Shown here piece by piece: positions 53,914 to 62,309 of a stretch of 64,000 nucleotides of DNA. Each line of letters opens with the position of its first letter. The stretch's first letter is position 1. Below the pieces are notes generated by a model, which worked only from the letters and a program-made list of their open reading frames with translations, made no database searches and was not told the origin of the DNA. Source of the DNA: Muribaculaceae bacterium (GTDB lineage Bacteria > Bacteroidota > Bacteroidia > Bacteroidales > Muribaculaceae); assembly GCA_016292745.1 (NCBI GenBank), contig JAEDFO010000001.1, forward strand, positions 62,001 to 126,000, given 5' to 3'. A program made the translations under genes and the position numbers.

Positions 53914-54411
53914 ATGGAACATATTAATGAAATAATTTCAGAACAGGAACTCAACACAAAGGTTTCTGTTCTGAATGTAATAGAAGGGACCTCTGTAGAT
54001 GGTGTTGGCTTGCGGACATCAATATATTTCGCAGGCTGTTGCCATCATTGTGAGGGTTGCCATAATCCGCATTCATGGGATATCACCAACGGCAACATGG
54101 TTAGCATTAGAGAATTAATTGAAGTGATACGTGAAAATGACTTCAATGTTACATTTTCCGGCGGAGACCCATTGTACCAAATTAAAGAGGTAACCATACT
54201 TGCGAAAGCAATAAAGCAAATGCTTGGCAAAACCATTTGGTGCTACACAGGATACATATACGAAGATATCAAAGACGACACAAAATATGCCGAGTTGCTA
54301 TCGCATATAGATGTTCTCGTCGACGGTCCTTTCAAACTCAACCTTCGCGATACTTCATTGCCATTCCGTGGCAGCAGCAACCAGAGAATAATCTACCTAC
54401 AAAATCAGTAA
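53914..54411 (+). CDS. nrdG: Anaerobic ribonucleotide reductase activating protein
   Basis: NrdG is the radical SAM activase that installs the glycyl radical on NrdD. The cluster motif is GCCHHCEGCHNPHSWD (Cys-x3-Cys-x2-Cys), followed by the VTFSGGDPLYQ and VDGPFKLNLRD segments. I start it at ATG 53914, five bases after the nrdD stop codon, giving 165 residues; an earlier in-frame ATG overlaps the end of nrdD. Its 3' end overlaps the convergent feoAB gene by 15 bases. Confidence 0.95.
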   Translation: MEHINEIISEQELNTKVSVLNVIEGTSVDGVGLRTSIYFAGCCHHCEGCHNPHSWDITNGNMVSIRELIEVIRENDFNVTFSGGDPLYQIKEVTILAKAIKQMLGKTIWCYTGYIYEDIKDDTKYAELLSHIDVLVDGPFKLNLRDTSLPFRGSSNQRIIYLQNQ

Positions 54412-56781
54412 GCCTATTCTATAAATCGCAAACGAGAATAGCCAAGCTATTACTGTATTATAAAGTGCAGCAAATATTCCATATTTAATACTGTGACTTT
54501 CCTTCACAATTGCCGTAATTGTAGCAATGCACGGGAAATACAGCAACACAAACACCATGAAGCTGAATGCCTGAAGTGGTGTGAAATCAGGCTTGCCAGT
54601 TTGGGGATTAATCTGCGCTAAACGGTCGCCAAGGCTTGATTCGGGATTTCCTGATGCAGATTCTGATGGATAGAGCACGCCTAATGTCGAAACCACTATC
54701 TCCTTGGCCGAAGAACCCGACACAAGCGCAATCGACATTTTCCAATTCATGCCAAGAGGCTCTACCACAGGAGTAATGAATTTACCAATCTGAGCCAAAT
54801 ATGAATTCTGCTGGTGTTCAATCACCTGTTGCCCTGTCATTTGTTCGTCTGACACATTCAAGTCGCGCGGAAAATAATTCAGAGCCCATACAATTATGCT
54901 GGCCACCAATATCACGCCTCCCATCTTTTGCAAATATTGATAGCCCTTTCCCCACATATGGCGCAATGAATTCCGCAGGGTTGGTATTCTATATGGAGGC
55001 AGTTCCATTACAAACGGAGTCTCATCTTTCTTGAAATAGAATCTACGCAACAGCCTTGCTGTCAACACAGCTGCCAGTATGCCAATAAAATAAAGCGACA
55101 GAAATACCAACGATGAATTATTTGGGAAAAACGCACCCACCAGCAGTATATAAATAGGTAAACGTGCACTACACGACATGAAAGGATTTATGAGCATCGT
55201 AATTAGGCGGCTGCTTTTACTCTCAATTGAGCGTGTGGCAATAATAGCCGGGACATTACATCCGAAACCCATTACAAGTGGAATAAACGACTTCCCATGA
55301 AGTCCTATTTTATGCATTATCTTATCCATAATAAATGCTGCACGTGCCATATATCCCGAATCTTCCATAAATGAGATGCAGAAATAAAGGATAAGAATAT
55401 TAGGAAGAAACACAATAACTCCCCCTACTCCACCAATAATTCCGTCGACAAGCATATCCTTTATCGGACCTGGCGACAAAACCTCCCGTAATAACGAAGA
55501 AACCCATCCAACCAACATTTCAATCCATGAAACCGGATATGCTCCAATTTCGAATGTTGCCCAGAACATTAGCCACATCAGAAATATGAAAATCGGGAAT
55601 CCAAACACTTTGCTCGTTACTATAGAATCAACAATTTTAGTGGCATCTTTGTTTTCATTCTTCGGAGCTGTCATCGTCTCCTTCAACGCACCGGCTATAA
55701 ATCCATATTTCTCACTGGCAACAATGCTCGACACATCCTCATTACGCGAGCGCTCTATTGATTGAATATATTTATCGCGCAATGCAATCCACTTGGGATA
55801 ATCTGGATTGCTTTTAAGCATTTCTTCGACCTCACTATCGTGTTCCAACAGCTTGATTGCCAAATAACGTGGAGAGAATACAAGTGAAGTGCTCGACACC
55901 GAAGCTTTTATCTGATTTTTTATCTCTGTAATTGCAGTTTCTATGTCGTAGCCAAGATTGACATGAACATGTCGGACAGATTCATGAGAGTTCTCGAAAA
56001 CTTTGATAATAGTATCGAACAATTCATCAAGTCCTTCTCCGGTTTTCGAAATTGTTGGCACCATAGGCACGCCAATCATTCCACCTAAGGTCTTATAATC
56101 AAGCGTTGCTCCCGACTTTTCAAATTCATCGTACATGTTCAAAGCAATCACCATGCTTCGGTCCATATCGATAAGCTCGGTCGACAGATAAAGATTTCGC
56201 TCGATATTAGAAGCTACAACTACATTAACAATAACGTCGGGAATTTCGTTTCGAAGATAACGACGGACATACAATTCCTCAGGTGAATATGCCGAAAGTG
56301 AGTACGTACCTGGCAAGTCGATAATCTTTATTCTGTATCCTTTAAAATCAACGAATCCACTCTTGGCATCAACGGTTACTCCGCTATAGTTTCCAACATG
56401 CTCGTGAGCCCCGCTCACATAGTTGAAAATTGAAGTTTTACCGCAATTGGGATTGCCAATCAAAGCCACATTAATAACATGATCTTCACGTGGCGGACGC
56501 TGCATCACTTCGTCTACACTTTGCACTACACTTGGCACAGAATCGTAATCGTTGTTGATATCTGTAACCACTTCAATCAATTCAGCTTCGCTGCGGCGCA
56601 ACGAAACCTCATAATCAAGAATCTTATATTTAATAGGGTCTTTTAGCGGAGCATTTAGCTCGACCTTAACCGTCTTACCGGTAACGAACCCCATTTCCAT
56701 TACTCTTTTCCGAAATGCACCATGGCCCAGAACTTTAGCAACTGTAGCCTCTTCACCGGTTTGAAGTTCAGACAAACGCAT
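54397..56781 (-). CDS. feoB: FeoAB fusion, ferrous iron transport protein
   Basis: This is the main ferrous iron importer of the inner membrane. A FeoA SH3-like domain (residues 1-75, starting MRLSELQTGEEATV) is fused to FeoB. The G domain has G1 GNPNCGKTSIFN with Lys115, G3 DLPGTYSL and G4 NMYD. The transport part has about eight to ten helices with two Gate motifs (GGVGGVIVFLPN and the later AKEIVVSTLGVLY region), and GFGCNVPAI. ATG 56781 is the FeoA start; the frame extends 20 codons upstream without similarity. Length is 794 residues. FeoAB fusions are typical of Bacteroidetes. Confidence 0.96.
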   Translation of the reverse strand: MRLSELQTGEEATVAKVLGHGAFRKRVMEMGFVTGKTVKVELNAPLKDPIKYKILDYEVSLRRSEAELIEVVTDINNDYDSVPSVVQSVDEVMQRPPREDHVINVALIGNPNCGKTSIFNYVSGAHEHVGNYSGVTVDAKSGFVDFKGYRIKIIDLPGTYSLSAYSPEELYVRRYLRNEIPDVIVNVVVASNIERNLYLSTELIDMDRSMVIALNMYDEFEKSGATLDYKTLGGMIGVPMVPTISKTGEGLDELFDTIIKVFENSHESVRHVHVNLGYDIETAITEIKNQIKASVSSTSLVFSPRYLAIKLLEHDSEVEEMLKSNPDYPKWIALRDKYIQSIERSRNEDVSSIVASEKYGFIAGALKETMTAPKNENKDATKIVDSIVTSKVFGFPIFIFLMWLMFWATFEIGAYPVSWIEMLVGWVSSLLREVLSPGPIKDMLVDGIIGGVGGVIVFLPNILILYFCISFMEDSGYMARAAFIMDKIMHKIGLHGKSFIPLVMGFGCNVPAIIATRSIESKSSRLITMLINPFMSCSARLPIYILLVGAFFPNNSSLVFLSLYFIGILAAVLTARLLRRFYFKKDETPFVMELPPYRIPTLRNSLRHMWGKGYQYLQKMGGVILVASIIVWALNYFPRDLNVSDEQMTGQQVIEHQQNSYLAQIGKFITPVVEPLGMNWKMSIALVSGSSAKEIVVSTLGVLYPSESASGNPESSLGDRLAQINPQTGKPDFTPLQAFSFMVFVLLYFPCIATITAIVKESHSIKYGIFAALYNTVIAWLFSFAIYRIGLLIL

Positions 56782-57007
56782 ACACAAATCATTAATCGGT
56801 ACAAATATGGCTATTATTATTGTAATAACGAAAAATTTCAAGCATTAATTTAGAATAATTATAAATAAGAGCAAAATGACTAGGAAAATATTAAAGTAAA
56901 GTTTGATTCAATTTTTTAAAAAATGTGAGTTAATTATGAATATACGAATTATTGTAGTAACTTAGCAATATAATGTGTTCTGACAATAGAACGTAAAATT
57001 AACTGAT

Positions 57008-57331
57008 ATGGCAAATAAAAGAACATTAAAGAAAAACATTGCTTACGCATGTGGCGATGTTGCAGGCGTATGCGTATTCTCGGAAAAGTTGCAAAATGCT
57101 GACCCAGAGAAAGTAGCTCAGATTATTGTAAATATTGCCAGCTTACAGGCAGCAACAAAGAAAAACGTTTCATTCTCTTTTGACCGTACGCCAAAGGATT
57201 TCGACAACAGCAAGGCATATCGTGCAGCACGTTCAAAATATTTCCGTACTGCATATGCAACGCTCAAGAAAGATTTTGACGAATCGTTAGGCGAAATAAT
57301 TAATGATATAAACAAACTCTCGAAAGAATAA
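57008..57331 (+). CDS. Conserved hypothetical protein (107 aa)
   Basis: This 107-residue, mostly helical protein starts MANKRTLKKNIAYACGDVAG and is rich in Lys, Ala and Asp. There is no signal peptide, membrane segment or cysteine pair. It looks like a small uncharacterised protein family I have met only in Bacteroidetes, but I cannot name it. The 166-base gap before it contains a short dyad (GTTCT/AGAAC, 56977-56992). The PlsC-like gene follows after 30 bases. Codon use resembles its neighbours, which supports a real gene. Confidence 0.8.
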   Translation: MANKRTLKKNIAYACGDVAGVCVFSEKLQNADPEKVAQIIVNIASLQAATKKNVSFSFDRTPKDFDNSKAYRAARSKYFRTAYATLKKDFDESLGEIINDINKLSKE

Positions 57332-57361
57332 TAAGAATTTAATAAGTGCCTTTTCATCCAT

Positions 57362-57907
57362 ATGAACCTTTATGAACTAATTCTTAAGACTTTCGGCTGG
57401 AAAGTTGAAGTGTCGACTCCGGATTTTAAGAAAAGTATTATTTGTGTAGCCCCTCATACAAGTAATTGGGATTTTATATTAGGTGAATTGGCAATTCGTT
57501 CAGTAAAACGCAAATCGGGCTTTCTTATGAAAGAAGCCTGGTTTGCGTTTCCGTTGGGATACATTTTCCGCGCACTGGGTGGCATCCCTGTTCCTAAAAA
57601 AAAGGGGAGCGACCTCACTAATGAGATAATAAAGCGATTCAATGAATCTGAATCAATGACAATTGCAATAACACCGGAAGGGACAAGAAAGAAGGTGAGC
57701 AAATGGCGCACGGGATTCTTATATATTGCAAATGGAGCCAATGTACCGGTTCAGCTTGCTTCGATTGATTACTCAAAAAAGGAGATTAAATTGAACGATG
57801 TATTCCAACCCACCGGCAATATCGAAGCCGATATTGCCTCAATAAAAGAATTCTATAAAGGATTTTCTGGCAAACGACCCGAAAAGTTTTCTGTAGAACC
57901 GCAATAA
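57362..57907 (+). CDS. PlsC-like 1-acyl-glycerol-3-phosphate acyltransferase family protein
   Basis: This is a membrane-associated acyltransferase of the LPLAT superfamily. The catalytic HX4D motif is His32-TSNW-Asp37 (APHTSNWDF), the second block is GGIPVPKKKGS and the third is TPEGTRKKVSKW. At 181 residues it is a short member and probably acylates a lysophospholipid or a related lipid. It lies between the 107-residue gene and the amidase gene with gaps of 30 and 10 bases. Confidence 0.9.
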   Translation: MNLYELILKTFGWKVEVSTPDFKKSIICVAPHTSNWDFILGELAIRSVKRKSGFLMKEAWFAFPLGYIFRALGGIPVPKKKGSDLTNEIIKRFNESESMTIAITPEGTRKKVSKWRTGFLYIANGANVPVQLASIDYSKKEIKLNDVFQPTGNIEADIASIKEFYKGFSGKRPEKFSVEPQ

Positions 57908-57917
57908 ACGATTTATA

Positions 57918-58712
57918 ATGTCAAGAAACCTGAATATATGCGGCATACCGCTCAACAGTGTTTGGTGCGACAAACAGTCGAATCTTGAAGCGCTTGAACA
58001 AAATTTGTCAACACAGCCTGCAACTATCGACATTGTTGTGTTGCCCGAAATGTTTTCTACTGGATTCGTAATTAACGATAAAAAACAAGTAGCTGAGCTG
58101 GCCGAACGTAATATCGACGACACAATTTATTGCATAAAAAAGCTGTCGGCTAAATATAATATAGCCATTTGCGGTTCACATATAGCACGCACTAACACTC
58201 GATTCTACAATCGAGCATTCTTCATTGAGCCATCGGGCGATGAAGTATATTACGACAAGCGCCATCTTTTCTCGTACGGCAATGAACAGACCGTATACTC
58301 ATCAGGTAATTCACTGCCACCGATTATCAGATTCAGAGGTTGGAACATAATGCCAATTATCTGTTACGACCTTCGCTTTCCGGTATGGTGCAGAAACGTT
58401 GGACGAAAATACGACTTGATGATTGTAATGGCTAACTGGCCGAAAGTGAGGGAACGTGCTTGGGATCAGTTGCTCATAGCTCGAGCAATTGAGAACCAGT
58501 GCTACGTTTGTGGAATTAACCGAACAGGAACAGACGGTAACTCAATCGTATATCCCGACGACAGCTCATACATAATAGATTACAAGGGAAACATCATTTC
58601 GGAAAAACGGAATGAAATTATTTTTGCCAGCCTTGATTACGAGAAATACTCAAAATTCAATGAGAAATTCACAGCACTTAGCGACGCTGACAGTTTCTCA
58701 ATCAACCTTTGA
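57918..58712 (+). CDS. Carbon-nitrogen hydrolase, omega-amidase (YafV/Nit2-like)
   Basis: This is a nitrilase-superfamily amidase with the Glu-Lys-Cys triad: LPEMFSTGF (Glu), YYDKRHLFSY (Lys) and PIICYDLRFPVW (Cys). The spacing and the WPKVRERAWDQLLIARAIENQCYV block match the YafV/Nit2 omega-amidase group, which hydrolyses alpha-ketoglutaramate and similar 2-oxoacid amides, often as part of methionine salvage. Length is 264 residues. Its last 11 bases overlap the convergent U32 gene. Other nitrilase-fold amidases cannot be fully excluded. Confidence 0.9.
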   Translation: MSRNLNICGIPLNSVWCDKQSNLEALEQNLSTQPATIDIVVLPEMFSTGFVINDKKQVAELAERNIDDTIYCIKKLSAKYNIAICGSHIARTNTRFYNRAFFIEPSGDEVYYDKRHLFSYGNEQTVYSSGNSLPPIIRFRGWNIMPIICYDLRFPVWCRNVGRKYDLMIVMANWPKVRERAWDQLLIARAIENQCYVCGINRTGTDGNSIVYPDDSSYIIDYKGNIISEKRNEIIFASLDYEKYSKFNEKFTALSDADSFSINL

Positions 58713-60564
58713 CGCTTAAAAGTTTCATTTCACAATTGGCGCAATCGAATTCAATATGCATTTCAACACCATTTTGTGATTTGAGAAACAATGGTTCTCT
58801 AATATTATCGTTACGGCAGATTTTCTTGCACATTCCCAACTCGCGACGAATACAGTAGCGAGTTGTCATCAATACTGTAGCATTAGGCACTTCATTATTG
58901 ACTTTAGTTTCAATTGCCGGTTCAATGCGCACAGCTCCATGGCTTTTAAGGAATAATTCCGACTTCTTATTAGAAACATTCTCATTGAATGGCAACACAT
59001 CTAATGGGTACTTGGCATCAAGGTCCTCGCTACGACGTATATCAGTTACATAGCTTGATTCATTCAATTCGTCAATTATTTTAAGAGCTTCGCGTCGTGC
59101 ATTTGCAAGTACCGAAGCTGGGATAAAGGAATTATCCAACGTAGACACATTGCCAACCCTGTATATAGTTCCTCCTAATTTTGAAAGGATTGTCCTTTGG
59201 TTAAATAACTGACTCTTATCGGCCACTTTACAATCAGTGGTAACAGTAACTTTACATTCAAGTCCACGTTCATCGATACATTGCAGCGATATTTTATCCT
59301 TTTCTTCAATAAGATGCATATCAACCGAAATGTATCTCATTGGTTGTTTTGCCGATATGGTATCATCAAACTGTTTATCATAAGTACGAAACAATTGCGT
59401 ACCGGGCTTAATATTCACTGAATTTAGCAAGCGCAAACGCACATTGCCATTACCATTGCCATCGGCTGAGTTTATCCTGAAACCTTCAAAAATACCGTCG
59501 TCATTAAAGTAGCTCAAACCGTCACCATTGTGCAACTCGAACTTGGTCTTCACATCCAGTTCTTTGCCCTTGCATCTAACAACTGAACCAATTGGCTGGC
59601 CGATAGACTTAGGTGTACCCAACGAAGCCATATTATATCCATTCTCGGGTGTCCTATTGACAAGGAAATAAGGTGTGAAACCTCGATTGAAACTTTGAGA
59701 GAGAGAGCCATCAATGTTATTTACGGTTGTCCCAAACGAGGAACGCTGCAAACTACCATTTGAGCGTTTGATTATGTCATCAAGGATAAGACGATAATTC
59801 TGTACAACGTTAACAACATAGTTTTCGTCCTTTAAGCGCCCTTCAATTTTGAACGATGATGCACCGGCCTGTATGAGTTTCTCTAAATTCTGGCTCTGGT
59901 TCAAATCGCGTAACGAAAGGAGATGACGTTTTTTGATTATGACGGCACCATTGCTGTCGACCAAATCATAGGGAAGTCGGCAAATCTGAGAGCACTCTCC
60001 CCTATTCGCGCTTCTCGATTTGAAATAAGCGCTTGCATGGCATTTACCACTGTAACTCACACATAGAGCACCATGAACAAATACCTCAATAGGCACATTA
60101 ACTGCCGATGATATAGATTCAATTTCACTTAAACTGAGCTCGCGAGCCAACACTATTTGCGACATGCCTATCTTCTCCAGGAATTGTGCCTTTTCAACTG
60201 TCCTGATATCACACTGAGTACTTGCATGCAGCGCTATTGGCGGAATATCAAGACGGAATATGCCATAGTCCTGTACGATTAGCGCATCCACTCCAATATC
60301 ATACAATTGGTTAATTAATGATTGCGCCACATCAAGTTCATCATCCATAAGAATTGTATTGAAGGTGACATAAACCCGAACACCGAATTTATGTGCATAT
60401 TCAACCACGTCACTAATGTCAGCAATGCTGTTAGAGGCATCATGGCGTGCTCCAAAGTTCGGGGGTCCGATATACACAGCATCTGCACCACTGTTTATGG
60501 CAGAAATGGCTACCTGTTTATTGCGGGCAGGTGCAAGTAATTCTATTTTCCGAGTGTTATGCAT
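58702..60564 (-). CDS. Peptidase U32 family protein (RlhA-like)
   Basis: Family U32 proteins were named as collagenases, but several are now known to hydroxylate RNA (RlhA on 23S rRNA, TrhP on tRNA). The signature VFVHGALCVSYSGKCHAS is present near residue 165. A DUF3656-like middle region and a C-terminal cysteine set (CIRRELGMCKKIC, later DCANC) follow. The 620-residue length with the extra domain is closest to RlhA. ATG 60564 shares one base with the metA stop; a GTG one codon earlier is less likely. The RNA-hydroxylase role is inference. Confidence 0.88.
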   Translation of the reverse strand: MHNTRKIELLAPARNKQVAISAINSGADAVYIGPPNFGARHDASNSIADISDVVEYAHKFGVRVYVTFNTILMDDELDVAQSLINQLYDIGVDALIVQDYGIFRLDIPPIALHASTQCDIRTVEKAQFLEKIGMSQIVLARELSLSEIESISSAVNVPIEVFVHGALCVSYSGKCHASAYFKSRSANRGECSQICRLPYDLVDSNGAVIIKKRHLLSLRDLNQSQNLEKLIQAGASSFKIEGRLKDENYVVNVVQNYRLILDDIIKRSNGSLQRSSFGTTVNNIDGSLSQSFNRGFTPYFLVNRTPENGYNMASLGTPKSIGQPIGSVVRCKGKELDVKTKFELHNGDGLSYFNDDGIFEGFRINSADGNGNGNVRLRLLNSVNIKPGTQLFRTYDKQFDDTISAKQPMRYISVDMHLIEEKDKISLQCIDERGLECKVTVTTDCKVADKSQLFNQRTILSKLGGTIYRVGNVSTLDNSFIPASVLANARREALKIIDELNESSYVTDIRRSEDLDAKYPLDVLPFNENVSNKKSELFLKSHGAVRIEPAIETKVNNEVPNATVLMTTRYCIRRELGMCKKICRNDNIREPLFLKSQNGVEMHIEFDCANCEMKLLSVKG

Positions 60565-61481
60565 CACTTGATGTCACGAATATCGTATGGAGTCTCCTGA
60601 TATACGAAATAATTCAGCCAGTTTGTAAACAGCAGATTGGCATGTGAGCGCCATCTCACAACTGGGCCTTCCTCAGGATTATCATTTTTGTAATAGTTCT
60701 CGGGGATTGCTACAGGTAATCCTTTCTGCAAATCGCGTTTGTACTCAAAGTCGAGCGTATTTGCCGAATACTCTGAATGTCCAGTTATATAGAACTCACG
60801 TCCGCCATTGCCCATCACAATGTATATACCACTATCGGGACTTTCTGATAGAATCTTCAGACTGTCGACCTTTTCAATATCATCTCTATGAACTTCGCTG
60901 TAACGGCTATGTGGGACATAAAACTCATCGTCGAATCCACGGAAAATAGGATTTGTTCGGTCGTTGATGGTGTGCTTGAAAACTCCTGAAATTTTCTTCT
61001 CAAACACATATTTCGGAATACCATAATTATAATATAGACCGGCAAGAGCTGCCCAACAAATATACAAAGTTGAAGTCACGTGATGCTTGGCCCAATCGAA
61101 AATTTCGGTAAGTTGATTCCAATAATCCACCGATTCGAAATCCACTTTCTCAAGAGGTGCGCCAGTTATGATGAAACCATCATAATTCTGGTCCTTGATT
61201 TCGGCAAAACGCTTATAGAACATTTCGATATGTTCGCGTGGAGTGTTCTTCGACACATGGCCATCGACATCCAGAAAATCAAGCTCAATCTGAAGAGGTG
61301 TATTTGACAGAAGACGCAACAAATCGGTTTCTGTCATAATCTTCAAAGGCATAAGGTTAAGAATAGCAATCTTAAGCGGTCTGATGTCCTGCGACGAAGC
61401 ACGTTGTTCGTCGATAACAAATATGTTTTCGTTTCTTAGTGTTTCGACTGCAGGTAATGAAGATGGTACGTTTACGGGCAT
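60564..61481 (-). CDS. metA: Homoserine O-acyltransferase, MetA family (predicted acetyl-specific)
   Basis: MetA activates homoserine for methionine synthesis. The catalytic cysteine is Cys142 (ICWAALAGLYY) and the HSE segment GHSEYSANTL gives the His and Glu. Residue 111 is Glu (GAPLEKVDF); in characterised MetA proteins Glu111 goes with acetyl-CoA and Gly111 with succinyl-CoA, so an acetyltransferase is predicted despite the family's usual name. Length is 305 residues. It starts 19 bases after the PHP gene and couples to the U32 gene by a one-base overlap. No SAM riboswitch is visible in this short gap. Confidence 0.95.
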   Translation of the reverse strand: MPVNVPSSLPAVETLRNENIFVIDEQRASSQDIRPLKIAILNLMPLKIMTETDLLRLLSNTPLQIELDFLDVDGHVSKNTPREHIEMFYKRFAEIKDQNYDGFIITGAPLEKVDFESVDYWNQLTEIFDWAKHHVTSTLYICWAALAGLYYNYGIPKYVFEKKISGVFKHTINDRTNPIFRGFDDEFYVPHSRYSEVHRDDIEKVDSLKILSESPDSGIYIVMGNGGREFYITGHSEYSANTLDFEYKRDLQKGLPVAIPENYYKNDNPEEGPVVRWRSHANLLFTNWLNYFVYQETPYDIRDIK

Positions 61482-61500
61482 AGGTAATACTTGAATATGT

Positions 61501-62307
61501 TTATTTCTTTAATAATTTTATAGCAAAATCTCGTCCCGCATCAATCAAGTCGGGATAATGAGCATCAGAATTCACCAATACTGGAGCATTATACTTACGC
61601 AACATATCGAAATATCTCACATTTGGAAAAAGACGGTTGTACAAAGCTAAAGCCTTCGTGTTCACTTCCACAATGAGATGATGGTCCATGATTGCCTCGA
61701 ATAGTTCAACCACTCGTTTGTTATACCAAGACTCATCTTCTATTCCTGGCCTATAATGTGAGGCATTATGGCCAATTTTGTCGAAATGGCCTATAATGTC
61801 GAATCCTCCGGCTTCAACCATAGAAACCGATTGGTTATAGAACTGATTAACGACATATTCAATATCATCATGAAAATACATCGACATGTTTCGCTTGAAA
61901 TTATCAAACTTGCCATCAATATCGACGAAGTCACCATCCTGGCTTTTGATGAAATGCACCGAACTTAATCTGTAATCTAATGGAAGTGATGAAAAATAAC
62001 TGTTTGATGCACAGAACTCCGGACTTAAATAATCTATCTCCAGCGAAAGATACAGATTAATTCTATCGCCATAGCATCCTTTGAGCCGATTGAATTCTTT
62101 AATGTAAGAATCGACTGCCTCAAATTTCATATTGCACGACGATGCAATAGGGACAGGCGAATGTGGTGTAAATCCGTAATGATGAAAACCCTTTGCAATT
62201 GCCGATGTAACAAAATTTTCCATTATATCTCTGCCATCACAGAATTGTGTATGGGAATGGAAATTATATCTGGTATCGTTACTGGCAATTATATCTAAAA
62301 AATTCAT
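61501..62307 (-). CDS. PHP domain phosphatase, histidinol-phosphatase (HisJ)-like
   Basis: This metal-dependent phosphatase of the PHP superfamily starts with YNFHSHTQFCDG (His17 and His19 as the first metal ligands), then YGFTPHSPVP, a SLEIDYL glutamate ligand, SVHFI, FDIIGHFDKI and NSDAHYP. The arrangement matches HisJ-type histidinol-phosphate phosphatases (268 residues). No other his genes are near, so another small phosphate ester is possible. It starts two bases after cstA ends. Confidence 0.85.
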   Translation of the reverse strand: MNFLDIIASNDTRYNFHSHTQFCDGRDIMENFVTSAIAKGFHHYGFTPHSPVPIASSCNMKFEAVDSYIKEFNRLKGCYGDRINLYLSLEIDYLSPEFCASNSYFSSLPLDYRLSSVHFIKSQDGDFVDIDGKFDNFKRNMSMYFHDDIEYVVNQFYNQSVSMVEAGGFDIIGHFDKIGHNASHYRPGIEDESWYNKRVVELFEAIMDHHLIVEVNTKALALYNRLFPNVRYFDMLRKYNAPVLVNSDAHYPDLIDAGRDFAIKLLKK

Positions 62308-62309
62308 AT

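Noticed and set aside
61482..61500. A SAM-responsive riboswitch in front of metA
   Set aside because: Only 19 bases separate metA from the preceding gene, far too few for such an element, and no fitting structure is seen.
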